DNA of 64,000 nt from Achatina immaculata (lineage: Eukaryota; Mollusca; Gastropoda; Stylommatophora; Achatinidae), in the NCBI GenBank assembly GCA_009760885.1, contig CM019721.1, positions 22,329,490 through 22,393,489 on the forward strand, in the 5' to 3' direction. Positions 44,174-55,286 of this stretch are shown here, one piece after another (positions within the stretch are counted from its first letter, which is position 1; the number at the start of each line of letters is the position of its first letter). The position numbers were made by a program, and so were the translations under genes. The notes beneath the pieces are model-generated. The model made no database searches. It was not told where the DNA came from and worked only from the letters and a program-made list of their open reading frames with translations.

Positions 44174-45039
44174 CATTCATTCATTCATTTGCATGTCCCT
44201 TGTGGAGCTTTGCCTCCCTAACAGCACTCCTGTAGGCCTCTCGGTTGTAAGCAAGATGGCATGCTGCTGATGCATCTATTTGCAGATCATCAACGATGTC
44301 TTGCAGCCATCTTCGCCTTGGTCTTCCTCTCTTTCTTTCTCCCATTATGTACCCTTCCAAGACTGTTTTCCATAGATTATCATGATGTTTAATGTGACCA
44401 AAATATTTAAGTTTTCTCTCTTTAATCCTCTTTACTAGCCAGCCTTCTTCAATATTAAGTTCTTGTAGTATGGATATATTTGTTCTTTTTTGTGTCCATG
44501 ATATTTGAAGAACTCTTCTGTAGCATTTACATTCAAAGGCATTTATATGTTTCTCATCTGTTTTGTTAAGTTTCCAGGTCCTGTAGACATATGTTACGAT
44601 GGGAAAGATCCATGCCCTTAAAATCTTATTTTTGTAGTTTTGTCTGTTCCTCTCCACCGATTCTTTAGTTGTTTTACTTTCTGAAGACCGAGGGATCTCC
44701 TCCTTTTAATTTCCCTCATTGTATCTCCATTATTAGTTAGCAGTGATCCAAGATATTCAAAACTCTCCACTTCTTCCAGTTTTTTCCTCATTGATATATA
44801 TATATCAGCTGCCTTGTTTGTTTTGTTAGTTGTCATCAATTTAGTTTTCTTCGCATTAGGATAGAGGTTTTGCTCTTCACTATATTACGGACTGACATAA
44901 TTATTTTTTCCATTCCTTTTTGTGTTGTGGACAATAATACTGTGTCATCAGCATATCTAATCTCTGGTATTTCATAACCTCCGATTGTTATGGCATCGTA
45001 ATATTCTTTGTCTATATCTTCTCTAACATTCCTTATCAT
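44174..45039 (-). mobile_element. RTE-like retrotransposon 3' end (family A, copy 5)
   Basis: Reverse strand, in order: MRNVREDIDKEYYDAITIGG, EIRYADDTVLLSTTQKGMEK, KKLEEVESFEYLGSLLTNNG, the CIFP-like segment WIFPIVTYVYRTW, FGHIKHHDN, GERKRGRPRRRWLQ and DASAACHLA, then a GAAT tail. AAACACT at 44167-44173 and 45040-45046 is a 7-bp target duplication. It has several frameshifts and lacks the endonuclease and RT fingers. Confidence 0.9.
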
Positions 45040-45160
45040 AAACACTGCGTTATTACAAATAGATGTCTGCGACCTTCACGATTTTGAGAAAAACTCGGCC
45101 AAATGACCAAAGGAGAAATAATCCGCTAAGAAATTGATTTTTAAAAATATTCTTAAAATA

Positions 45161-45172
45161 GCATCATCATCG

Positions 45173-45206
<34 letters not shown>

Positions 45207-47510
45207 TATCAGGAGCCGTGCTGACTCGCATTGGCTATTATGCTTTTCCAGAATTCACGATCCTTCATGCAGGCCATCAGTTCAGTTGGTGATCTCCTCT
45301 CACACCATCCCGTCAGACTGTCCAGTATCATTTCTCGTTGTCTTCCTCTTCTTCCCTTTGTTTTTCCTGTTCTTATAATACTTTCAATGCCCCCTTTTTT
45401 CATTGCATGTCCTATGAAAGTACATTGTTTCTCTCCTATTTTTTTGACAAGATTTTTTTGTCTCTCTAGCTCATTCATTCATTCATTCCTTTGCATGTCC
45501 CTTGCGGAACTTTGCCTCCCAAACAGCACTCCTGTAGGCCTCTCGGTTGTGAGCAAGATGGCCTGCTGCTGTTGCATCCATTTCCAGATCATCAACGATG
45601 TCTTGCAGCCATCTTCGTTTCGGTCTTCCTCTTTTTCTTTTTCCCATTATGTATCCTTCCAATACGGTCTTCTCTAAATTATCATGACGTTTAATGTGGC
45701 CAAAATATTTAAGTTTTCTCTCTTTAATCCTCTTTACTAGCCAGCCTTCTTCAATATTAAGCTCTTGTAGTATAGATATATTTGTTCTTTTTTGTGTCCA
45801 CGATATTTCCATGATTGCTGCTTGGGTTTCTTGGTATGTTTCCAGAAGGTAGTTTACCATTGCTTTCCTTCCGGGCAGTGACTGTACTAGTCAGTGATCG
45901 TAGCCATTGTCCCTACATTGAGATCATCTGCCTACCATCATAGAATGGTGACCATAACCAACATTATCTGTCAGCTGCTCTCCCATTCCATCCACCACCT
46001 GCTCCCATGGCTTCACGTCACCCTGATCGGGGGGCTATACGGGTACTCCACCTTGCCCAAGGGTGTCCCGTAGACTGACGGAGGTAAGGAGGCGTCTTAC
46101 TTCTCCTTTGATAGGGGATACCCCTACCCCGCTAACTCTAGCTCATTCTCCATTAATTATTTTTGCTGTCCAGGGGATTCGCAACATTCTTCTAATAAAC
46201 CACATTTCTGCTGCTTCCAATGATTTTTGTGCAGACCTGCCTATTTTCCATGATTCACTTCCATATAACAAGATAGGCTCAATATAACATTTTAGGACCC
46301 GTTTTCTAACATTCATTATTAAGATTGTGTTGCATAATATATTTCTCATTCTCTGAAATGCAGTCTTTGCTTGGCCTATTCTGTTCCTAATTTCTGTTCT
46401 GCATTTTCCATCAGAAGTTATTACTGCTCCAAGGTATTTTAATTTCTGCACCTGCTTTATAATAGTTCCGCTTAATTTTATACTGAATTTTGGTGGATTC
46501 TGTTTCTTAGATATAACCATAGTCTGTCTTTTTGATGTTTAAAGTAAGGCCTTTCTGTTCACTTCCTTTAGCGACTTTATCAAAGAGATTGTGTAGGTCT
46601 TGTTGGTTTTCAGCTATCAGTACTATGTCGTCAGCATACCGAAGGATGTTAATATTGTAACCTCCACTTTTTTATGCCTGGTTCTGTGATGATCGTTCTT
46701 AGAATATTATCGCTGTACATTCTTCGGGGATGTTGTTTAAACCAGGTGTTTCATACAACCATGCTGTGTATTCTTGCCCATTCAATTAATTTACTATCTC
46801 TGTCATTCCTCTCCCCCAGTCCATAGTCACCAACGATGTCTGAAGTTCTTCCTTTACCAACTTTGGCATTAAAATCTCCACCACTATAGTAACTTCATGT
46901 GACTTTGTGTGTTTCAGAGCTGTCTCTGTGTCATTATAAAATAGCTGTACATCTTCTTCAGAACTTTCAGATGTTGGAGTGTACACTTGTATAATATTTA
47001 TGTTTATTGTTCGTCCTTTCAGTTGGGCTAGCAGGACTCGGTCCTAGATGCTCCAGTATCCTACAGTTGTCCTCGCTGTTTGTTCGTCAAATATTCCTGC
47101 TCCTCGTTCATGTTTCTCACTTCCTGAATATATTATTGTATATTTATCAGAGTTTATCTTCCCTGCACCTGTCCATCTAACGTCAGTCATTCCTATTATG
47201 TTGATCTTCATCCTTTCCATTTCCCTCTTTACATTTTCTAATTTTCCAGGTTGGAATAAAGTTCTAACATTCCATGTTGCTATTTTGAACATGTTAATTT
47301 TGGCACCAGTAGCTTGATGACAATCTGGTCTCACCTGTGGCTCGTGAGCTGCCCTACCGGACAAGATTGTTCCAGAGGAACATCCATTAACGTCGTTCAT
47401 GACAAATCTATTACTCTGAATAAGCATAATTGTTCTTGGGAGCTACAACAGTGGTTTCCCGTTGCCTTCTGTCGTAAAATAGCATACAGAGGTAATATTG
47501 CTTGCTGAAA
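45161..47510 (-). mobile_element. RTE-like retrotransposon (family B, copy 2), internally deleted and interrupted
   Basis: From the right end, the reverse strand encodes the start of an AP-type endonuclease (MFKIATWNVRTLFQPGKLEN, MTDVRWTGAGKIN; 47427-47044), then more endonuclease (MYTPTSESSEEDVQLFYND; 46986). A junction near 46.75 kb skips the rest of the endonuclease and most of the RT. The RT resumes at GYNINILRYADDIVLIAENQ (about 46.65 kb). KLKYLGAVITSDGKCRTEI, VLKCYIEPILLYGSESW and WFIRRMLRIPWTAK follow (46520-46143). After an inserted RTE-A piece, the tail continues at 45478-45209 (FIGHAMKKGG, ILDSLTGWCERRSP). A (ATC)n run at 45161-45210 is the 3' tail. It is non-functional, but the most complete plan of this family here. 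Confidence 0.88.
45477..46135 (-). mobile_element. RTE-A copy 6: 3' end fused to a non-coding 5' segment, nested in RTE-B
   Basis: The insertion is bounded by CTCTAGCTCATTC at 45464-45476 and 46136-46148, a 13-bp target duplication. The left ~330 bp is the RTE-A C-terminal tail and GAAT 3' tail (open reverse frame 45860-45483). It switches near 45807 to about 330 bp of GC-richer non-coding sequence that includes GGGTACTCCACCTTGCCCAA. One continuous insertion with a 3' end and a foreign or 5'-UTR-like head fits an internally deleted, non-autonomous derivative. Confidence 0.8.
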
Positions 47511-48675
47511 TATAATGGCGTGTGCGTGAGTTTCTGTATGTATGGATGTGTGTGTGTAGGTGGGTGGGCTGCTTTGTGAATGGAATATTACAGATCATAA
47601 TTTATCCACGTTTATTTTTTTCTGGCGTAAATCTTTTTAGATCAGAACGAAATTATATATATATAAAATGAATAGCTGAAATCATTCATCACTTGACAGT
47701 TTTTACCAGAAATTCTACCTGGCCATAAACAAATCTCCAAGACCTGAAAGAAAATAATACAGTGAAGCCCTTATAAAGTATCTGTATATTTAGAAGATTT
47801 GTTAAGTTACTTCAGACAATAACTATCCTTCTTTCACTTGATTATTGCTATACTGATATATTGCTGTACTGATATATTGCTATACTGAGATATTGCTATA
47901 TTGATATGTATTGATATAATGATATTATAATATTATGAGAATTGAGGAAGTTTTGGAATATTTCAAGTTACCAAATTTCAGGAATTGTTTCTGTTTGCGT
48001 TTAATTGTTTGTTTTAACGATATGTATATGCTTGTATGTGTATTTTTATGTGTCAGGAAACGTTTGTATATGCATTTGTTGTATTCAGGAAGTGTTTCTA
48101 TGTGTGTTTGTTGTATGTCAGGAGGTATTTGTATGTGTGTTTGTTATGTGTCAGCGCATGTTATTGTTCAAATTGTTTGTGTGTGTATGTGTGTGTGCGT
48201 GTGTGCTTGTAATATCATGTTTCGAGTGAAAGTATTTGAAACTAGTTGTTGCTTTTTTAAAAAAAAAGGATAAACTGATTACATCTGGTCCTCAGGTGTG
48301 TTACCGTACGCAATCAAGTCGATTCCTAGTATAATTCCTAGCCAGTTTGGGTAAGTCATCATCATCATTTCATCTCCACAGCCCTGCACACCCACCCACA
48401 CACACACACACACAGAAGTAACCACATAAGACAAACTAGAAAGGTTGGTGATTAAATTCATCGTCTTCAAATATCTTTTCATAAGAAACACTGAATGTTA
48501 TTTCTGAAGAATTAACATGTGCTGTTATTTCTAAAAGGAGTAACATGGACTGTTATTTTTTAAACGAGTAAACCTTTTTTTGCTGTTTTTAAATGAGTAT
48601 TTTAAATAATGTTAGTCTGTTACATCCGACCATTGTTCCTTCATGCGCTTTAAGACTGCGTGTATATTGCCAGCA
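47510..48675. other. Spacer with short repeats
   Basis: There is a ~17-bp repeat ATATTGCTATACTGAT at 47848-47925, a GT-rich stretch at 48010-48215 with three loose TATGTGTGTTTGTTGTATGT units, and a CA run near 48395. No gene recognised. Confidence 0.5.
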
Positions 48676-48679
48676 CAGT

Positions 48680-49300
48680 ACAGCAAGGATCTGCCTGTCG
48701 CAATAGGAGGACATAGGTCTGCCTGTCACAATAGGACGACATAGGTCTGCCTGTCACAATAGGACGACATAGGTCTGCCTGTCACAATAGGACGACATAC
48801 TTCTGCCTGTCACAATAGGACGACATACTTCTGCCTGTCAATATAGGACGACATACTTCTGCCTGTCACATTAGGACGATATACTTCTGCCTGTCACTAT
48901 AGGACAACATACTTCTGCCTGTCACAATAGGACGACATACTTCTGCCTGTCACTATAGGACGACATAGGTCTGCCTGTCACTATAGGTCGGCATAGATCT
49001 GCTTGTCACTATAGGTCGGCATAGATCTGCTTGTCACTATAGGACGGCATACTTCTGCCTGTCACAATAGGTCGGCATACTTCTGCCTGTCACAATAGGA
49101 CGATATACTTCTGCCTGTCACTATAGGACAACATACTTCTGCCTGTCACAATAGGACGACATAGGTCTGCCTGTCACTATAGGACGACATAGGTCTGCCT
49201 GTCACTATAGGTCGGCATAGATCTGCTTGTCACTATAGGACGACATATACCTGCTTGTCACTATAGGTCGCCATGGATCTGCCTGTCATAATGAGCACCA
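48680..49300. repeat. 28-bp tandem repeat, about 22 copies
   Basis: The unit is GCCTGTCACAATAGGACGAC then ATACTTCT, with a CTATAGGTCGGCATAGATCT variant clustered on the right. Confidence 0.93.
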
Positions 49301-50035
49301 CAGATCTGCCTATCACTGATTCTCTGTTTTTTGTGCCAAAATATCTGGCACTGCATTTTGGGATTTCCGTGTTTTATTTTCTATTGTTTGTTATGTACTG
49401 TATGTTTGCTTATGTGTAATGAGCTCAAGAACAGAAGATGAAAGATTAGATGTAGTGTAGATGTTTTCTTGCATGAAGCGGATGATGGTTGTTGTTGTTT
49501 TTAATTGGCATTATTATCTGAATCATTACTAATTCCTACATATAATAAAGGTAGACACAAGTAAATCGTTCTGTTTTACAAAATAATAATAAGTAGAAGA
49601 AGAAGAAGAGGACACTTATCGTATCTTCACCCTGGATGTAGTGTCCTTGTACACATCCATCCCTCATGACCAGTAACCCCAGGCTGTCGAGTTCTTTTTT
49701 AACAAAAAACATGATCCATGCATTCTTTTCCACGACTTTACACGAGCTGTACTGGAATTCAGCTCATCTAACAGCCTATATCTCGACCAGGTCAGCGGTG
49801 TGGCCATGGACAATAAAATGGCTCCAAACTACGCGTACTCTTTAATGTGTAATTTCGAACACCAGGTCATGGAATCTTATGAAATGACTTTTTCCAACTT
49901 TCCCATGGAAGCTACATTGATGACGGCATCGGCGTCACATTCATGTCAAAGAATGATCTTTAAAATTTTATCAGTTTCGTTTGTAACTTTAATCATCTCT
50001 TTGATTTCTTTAATCTCCCATTTCTTTATAATATC
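49300..50035. other. Spacer without recognised gene
   Basis: Unique sequence with a GAA-rich patch near 49590. The 95-codon frame at 49800-50087 has no recognised family and no context to support it. Confidence 0.4.
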
Positions 50036-50690
50036 TGTAGTCGATAAAAGGGATGGTGACTGCAGTAAAACTGGTTCTAACAAATAAAGGTAGATAGAGG
50101 TTTATGGTGCAGTTTTACAAAGTGGCAGAGGGAGTGATTAAAATAAGAAAAGTGAAGGAAAAAAACGAATAGAAAGTGTGAGAGCCAGATGAGAATGTGT
50201 AAATGAAAAACATACAAAATGCAATATTTCGGCTTGAGCCTTTTTCGAGGATTACATAAACAAACAATACAAAAACGTATAACTAAACGAAAAACGTATC
50301 TTAATGTGGCATCCTCCAAAAGTATGAAACACAGAGAAATACGTGTCCACGAAGAATAGAGACCACGCAGGACAACACAAAGGATAAACCCATAGCGCCA
50401 ATTATAAAGAAGAGGTGGAGAGAGGAAGGGAAACAGGTGGGGGAAGGGTAATAGAAAAATGATAGTCACTGATAGTGAAGGTGTCAGGGTGGTGGGTGAA
50501 AGAGGAAGCGGAGAGATAATGAAAGAAGAACATAAACACCTGCAGTGAGAAAATGTGAAACTGGTGAATAGGACAAGACCCTATACACCTCTAGGTCGCC
50601 AGAGAAGAAGAGAAGGTGGCGATAGAGAGGGGAGCTAGAAGAAAGAAACAAGAAAGTAGAAAGAATGAACATGAAGTCACGGACAAAACA
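50036..50690 (-). mobile_element. Penelope-like element 3' UTR/terminal segment, inverted arm (copy 3)
   Basis: The sequence matches the 3' UTR and terminus of the copies at 36.4 and 40.7 kb on the reverse strand: GTTTTACAAAGTGGCAGAGG near the end, a GCCTTTTTCGAGGATTACAT block at 50238 and a purine-rich stretch. It lies immediately upstream of the forward-strand Penelope RT at 50.79 kb and mirrors the terminal sequence at 55.03-55.12 kb. Together they give an inverted terminal arrangement. Confidence 0.8.
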
Positions 50691-50779
50691 ATCTAGAAGA
50701 TTCTACAAAAACATACAATCATTATGGGCGTAACTCTGAGATGTTGGTTCAGAGTTATATCGAAGATTAGATACCCTTA

Positions 50780-51250
50780 ATCAAATACTGTCACATTGCC
50801 GTCACTATCGGACCTTCAGAACTTACCACTTTAATTTACCATAAACCCACTGATTCTCATAGTTATATCTTGTAGTCTTCCTCTCACCCAGATCGTGCAA
50901 GGACTCTATTCCTTTCTCTCAGCTTCATAGGTTGCGACTTCCAGGTGCTGAAGATCTTGATTTCCATGAGTAAGCCCACAGGATGCTGGATTTCTTTCGC
51001 CATCGGAGCTATCCTGAACATGTTCTCGCTTCGTCCTAGAACCCCATCAGCCACATCTCGTGTGAACATGCTGTCACTCATAAACCATCTTGTAGCTCGG
51101 ACAGAGTAAAACTGGAACTTACATACAACCCCCACAGTTTGTCAGTAAAGGACACCTTGTTTCGTCATCTCCATCTCCTCCAGACCGAGCCTAGTACACA
51201 TGAACTCTTTGTGGAAGGCTCACTGGTGGCGTGGCGTACAGACTGGACAA
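50780..51250 (+). pseudogene. Penelope-like reverse transcriptase, C-terminal part
   Basis: Forward translation with frameshifts reads AVTIGPSELTTLIYHKPTDS then HSYI, the strand-turn 'YxKPTDxHxYL' that marks Penelope RTs. It continues as SSSHPDRAR, FSQLHRLRLPGAEDLDFHE, MLDFFRHRSYPEHVLA, VKLELTYNPHSLSVKD and TLFRHLHLLQTEPSTHELF. The region ends YRLDKNLKDILVGSRL, the linker between RT and GIY-YIG, and runs without a break into the repeat array. The catalytic YADD half upstream is missing. The copy cannot make an enzyme. Confidence 0.8.
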
Positions 51251-54185
51251 GAACTTGAAAGACATATTAGTTGGAAGTCGCCTTCAGTCTAATGACAAGA
51301 ACTTGAAGGATACATTAGTTGGAAGTCGCCTTCAGTCTAATGACAAGAACTTGAAGGATACATTAGTTGGAAGTCGCCTTCAGTCTAATGACAAGAACTT
51401 GAAGGATACATTAGTTGGAAGTCGCCTTCAGTCTAATGACAAGAACTTGAAGGACACATTAGTTGGAAGTCGCCTCCAGTCTAATGACAAGAACTTGAAG
51501 GACATATTAGTTGGAAGTCGCCTTCAGTCTAATGACAAGAACTTGAAGGACATATTAGTTGGAAGTCGCCTCAGTCTAATGACAAGAACTTGAAGGATAT
51601 ATTAGTTGGAAGTCGCCTCAAGTCTAATGACAAGAACTTGAAGGATATATTATTTGGAATTCGCCTCCAGTCTAATGACAAGAACTTGAAGGACATATTA
51701 ATTGGAAGTCGCCTCAGTCTAATGACAAGAACTTGAAAGACATATTAGTTGGAAGTCGCCTTCAGTCTAATGACAAGAACTTGAAGGATACATTAGTTGG
51801 AAGTCGCCTTCAGTCTAATGACAAGAACTTGAAGGATACATTAGTTGGAAGTCGCCTTCAGTCTAATGACAAGAACTTGAAGGATACATTAGTTGGAAGT
51901 CGCCTTCAGTCTAATGACAAGAACTTGAAGGACACATTAGTTGGAAGTCGCCTCCAGTCTAATGACAAGAACTTGAAGGACATATTAGTTGGAAGTCGCC
52001 TTCAGTCTAATGACAAGAACTTGAAGGACATATTAGTTGGAAGTCGCCTCCAGTCTAATGACAAGAACTTGAAGGATATATTAGTTGGAAGTCGCCTCAA
52101 GTCTAATGACAAGAACTTGAAGGATATATTATTTGGAATTCGCCTCCAGTCTAATGACAAGAACTTGAAGGACATATTAATTGGAAGTCGCCTCCAGTCT
52201 AATGACAAAAAATTGAAGGACATATTAGTTGGAATTCGCCTCCAGTCTAATGACAGGAACTTGAAGGACATATTAGGTGGAATTCGCCTCCAGTCTAAAG
52301 ACAAGAACTTGAAGGACATATTAATTGGAAGTCGCCTCCAGTCTAATGACAAGAACTTGATGGACATATTAGTTGGAATTCGCCTCCAGTCTAATGACAA
52401 GAACTTGAAGGACATATTAGTTGGAAGTCGCCTCCAGTCTAATGACAAGAACTTGAAGGATATATTAATTGGAAGTCGCCTTAAGTCTAATGACAAGAAA
52501 TTAAAGGACATATTAGTTGGAAGTCGCCTCAAATCTAATGACAAGAACTTGAAGGATATATTAGTTGGAATTCGCCTCCAGTCTAATGACAAGAACTTGA
52601 AGGATATATTAGTTGGAAGTCGCCTTCAGTCTAATGACAAGAACTTGAAGGACATATTAGTTGGAAGTCGCCTCCAGTCTAATGACAAGAACTTGAAGGA
52701 CATATTATTTGGAAGTCGCCTCCAGTCTAATGACAAGAACTTGAAGGACATATTAGTTGGAAGTCGCCTTCAGTCTAATGACAAGAACTTGAAGGATATA
52801 TAAGTTGGAAGTCGCCTCCAGTCTAATGACAAGAACTTGAAGGATATATTAGTTGGAAGTCGCCTCCAGTCTAATGACAAGAACTTGAAGGACATATTAA
52901 TTGGAAGTCGCCTCCAGTCTAATGACAAGAACTTGAACGACATATTAGTTGGAAGTCGCCTCCAGTCTAATGACAAGAAATTGAAGGACATATTATTTGG
53001 AAGTCGCCTCAAGTTTGAAGACACGAACCTGAAGGGCCTATTAGTTAGAAGTCGCCTCCAGTCTAATGACAAGAACTTGAGGCTCTATTAGTTAGAAGAC
53101 GCCTCACGTCTAATGACAAGAACTTGAGGCCCTATTAGTTAGAAGTCGCCTCAAGTCTGAGGACAAGAACTTGAGGACCTATTAGTTAGAAGTCGCCTCA
53201 AGTCTAAGGACAAGAACTTGAGGACCCGTTAGTTAGAAGTCGCCTCAAGTCTGAGGACAAGAACTTGAGGCCCTATTAGTTAAAAGTCGCCTCAAGTTTG
53301 AGGACAAGAACTTGAGGACCTGTTAGTTAGAAGTCGCCTCAAGTCTGAGGACAAGAACTTGAGGCCCTATTAGTTAGAAGTCTCCTAAAGTCTGAGGACA
53401 AGAACTTGAGGACCTGTTAGTTAGAAGTCTCCTAAAGTCTGAGGACAAGAACTTGAGGACCTGTTAGTTAGAAGTCGCCTCAAGTCAAGAACTTGAGGAA
53501 CTATTAGTTAGAAGTCGCCTCAAATCTGACGACAAGAACTTGGGAAGACCTATTAATTAGAAGTCGCCTCAAGTATAAGACAAGAACTTGAGGACCTATT
53601 AGTTTGAAGGCACCTCAAGTCTAAGGACAAGAACTTGAGGACCTGTTAGTTAGAAGTCGCCTCAAGTCTAAGACAAGAACTTGAGGACCTATTAGTTTGA
53701 AGTCACCTCAAGTCTAAGGACTAGAACTTGAGGACCTATTAGTTAGAAGTCGCCTCAAGTATAAGGACAAGAACTTGAGGACCTATTAGTTAGAAGACGC
53801 CTCAAGTCTGAGGATAAGAACTTGAGGACCTATTAGTTAGAAGTCGCCTCAAGTTAGAGGACAAGAACCTGAGGACCTATTAGTTAGAAGTCGCCCTGTT
53901 AGTTAGAAGTCGCCTCAAGTATAAGGACAAGAACTTGAGGACTTATTAGTTAGAAGACGCCTCAAGTCTAGGACAAGAACGTGAGGACCTATTAGTTAGA
54001 AGACGCCTCAAGTCTAGGACAAGAACTTGAGGACCTATTAGTTAGAAGTCGCCTCAAGTCTGAGGACAAGAACTTGAGGACCTGTTAGTTAGAAGTCGCC
54101 TCAAGTCAGAGGACAAGAACCTGAGGTCCTATTAGTTAGAAGTCGCCCTGTTAGTTAGAAGTCGCCTCAAGTCTAAGGACACGAC
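51240..54185 (+). repeat. 47/48-bp minisatellite (about 61 copies) derived from the Penelope linker
   Basis: To about 53090 the unit is 48 bp (DKNLKDILVGSRLQSN, 16 codons). Beyond that it is a diverged ~47-bp form (GTTAGAAGTCGCCTCAAGTC then TGAGGACAAGAACTTGAGGA then CCTATTA). The first unit is the natural continuation of the Penelope frame, and the last unit runs back into Penelope linker sequence (TKRCGCGMCDLSVCC). The 48-bp part stays open for 356 codons at 51733-52803. A 10-unit block (51251-51728) is duplicated at 51729-52208, and the left copy has two single-base losses. Confidence 0.93.
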
Positions 54186-55125
54186 TTTCTCTGGTACCAA
54201 ACGTTGCGGTTGTGGTATGTGACTTGTCCGTTTGTTGTCCAGACGAGCTAGATTTTCTTCCCATAGTCCTCCATGTTAGCAGTTCAAGAGAGCTTACCTG
54301 CGTCGTTTATGCCACTATGTGCTCGCAGAGACAGGTTTTGCGAACATCTGAGTGATATATCTAAGATGGCACTGTTACCTGTCGCCAAGCACTTCCGCCA
54401 AGAAGTCCATTAAGAAAATTCTGGAACAGAGCCTTATTTTCCACCCTGGTGCTGAAATGAACAAATGTAGGTTTATTTGAACTATTTCACATTTCTGCCT
54501 ATTTGCCATCTATTTCTATTTCTGCATGTGCTCTTTCCAGCCCTTTCTATCCTTATTTTCTAGCTGCCAGAGGGCCTAGATCTCTTCCTTGTCCAGACAT
54601 CCTAAGCGAACAGGCTGTCTTCTCATTGACATGTATTCACTCTTAACATTCTTCCATCCACCCTCTCCACATTGTATTATCTGCGCCATCAAGGCGCCAT
54701 TTGCTTGAGTCATAGTTATACAACAGCAACTAGATGGGGATATACCGGGCGTGACGTCATGTTTTGTTTTTTCCAGCTCTTTGTCTCTTTTCTCAGCCAA
54801 TCACATGTTTTTACTTTTAGCTTACCTACATCTAACTGAGCGTATTTTGTGTAGGCTTTTCTTACTAGAAGGATAGCTAAGAGCTGAGTGTTTATTTTTC
54901 ATCTGTTTTTCCTGTTTTTATCTTTTGTGTTGTTTTTTGTATATGATCCTAGGAAAAGGCATCTGACGAAATAACTTTATGTTCTCCATTTATATGTCCT
55001 CATCTGACTTTCTGCCAGCCTCGTTCCTGCCTATTTTCTTCACTTTTTTAAAACTGAACCATACATCTCTGTCCACCTTTGCTACTAGAACCATTTTTAA
55101 CGCAATCGTCGTTTCTTTTATCTGT
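54185..55125 (+). mobile_element. Penelope-like element linker, GIY-YIG remnant and 3' UTR (copy 3)
   Basis: After the array the forward strand reads TKRCGCGMCDLSVCCPDELD (cysteine-rich linker), then RELTCVVYATMC (GIY-YIG start). A frameshift leads to RFCEHLSDISKMALLPVAKH and EQSLIFHPG-like sequence (54340-54450). The 3' UTR contains ATCCTAGGAAAAGGCATCTG then ACGAAAT at 54947, the counterpart of the block in the other copies. The end, near 55125, mirrors the inverted arm at 50036. Diverged from copies 1-2, with stops and frameshifts. Confidence 0.75.
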
Positions 55126-55286
55126 TATCATTACCACACGATACTTTTTATTCATCATATGATACAGGTATCATTACCTTTCTAGTACTTCTAAATCACA
55201 ATTCTAAGTAGAGTTTTCCTAGCTCTTCCATATTGCGCTTTTGATGCTTGTCTAGTACAGATCTTCTTCCAGGTGGAGGTGGGTGA

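Larger units (their letters stand above)
43490..45120. repeat. ~48-bp tandem repeat, split by two RTE-A insertions
   Basis: Units contain CACAAGTTTCAGAAAAACTC then GGCTATACAAACT and GGTCTGTGACCTT. Array remnants lie at 43490-43608, 44098-44173 and 45040-45120. The intervals are RTE-A copies 4 and 5. Confidence 0.8.

Noticed and set aside
49800..50087. 95-codon frame with a possible membrane segment
   Set aside because: Its C-terminal end runs into the Penelope terminal arm, there is no recognisable family, and length alone is not persuasive in AT-rich DNA.
51733..52803. 356-codon open frame as a host repeat protein
   Set aside because: The repeat is continuous with Penelope RT and GIY-YIG remnants on both sides, so it is an expanded transposon segment and not an independent gene.
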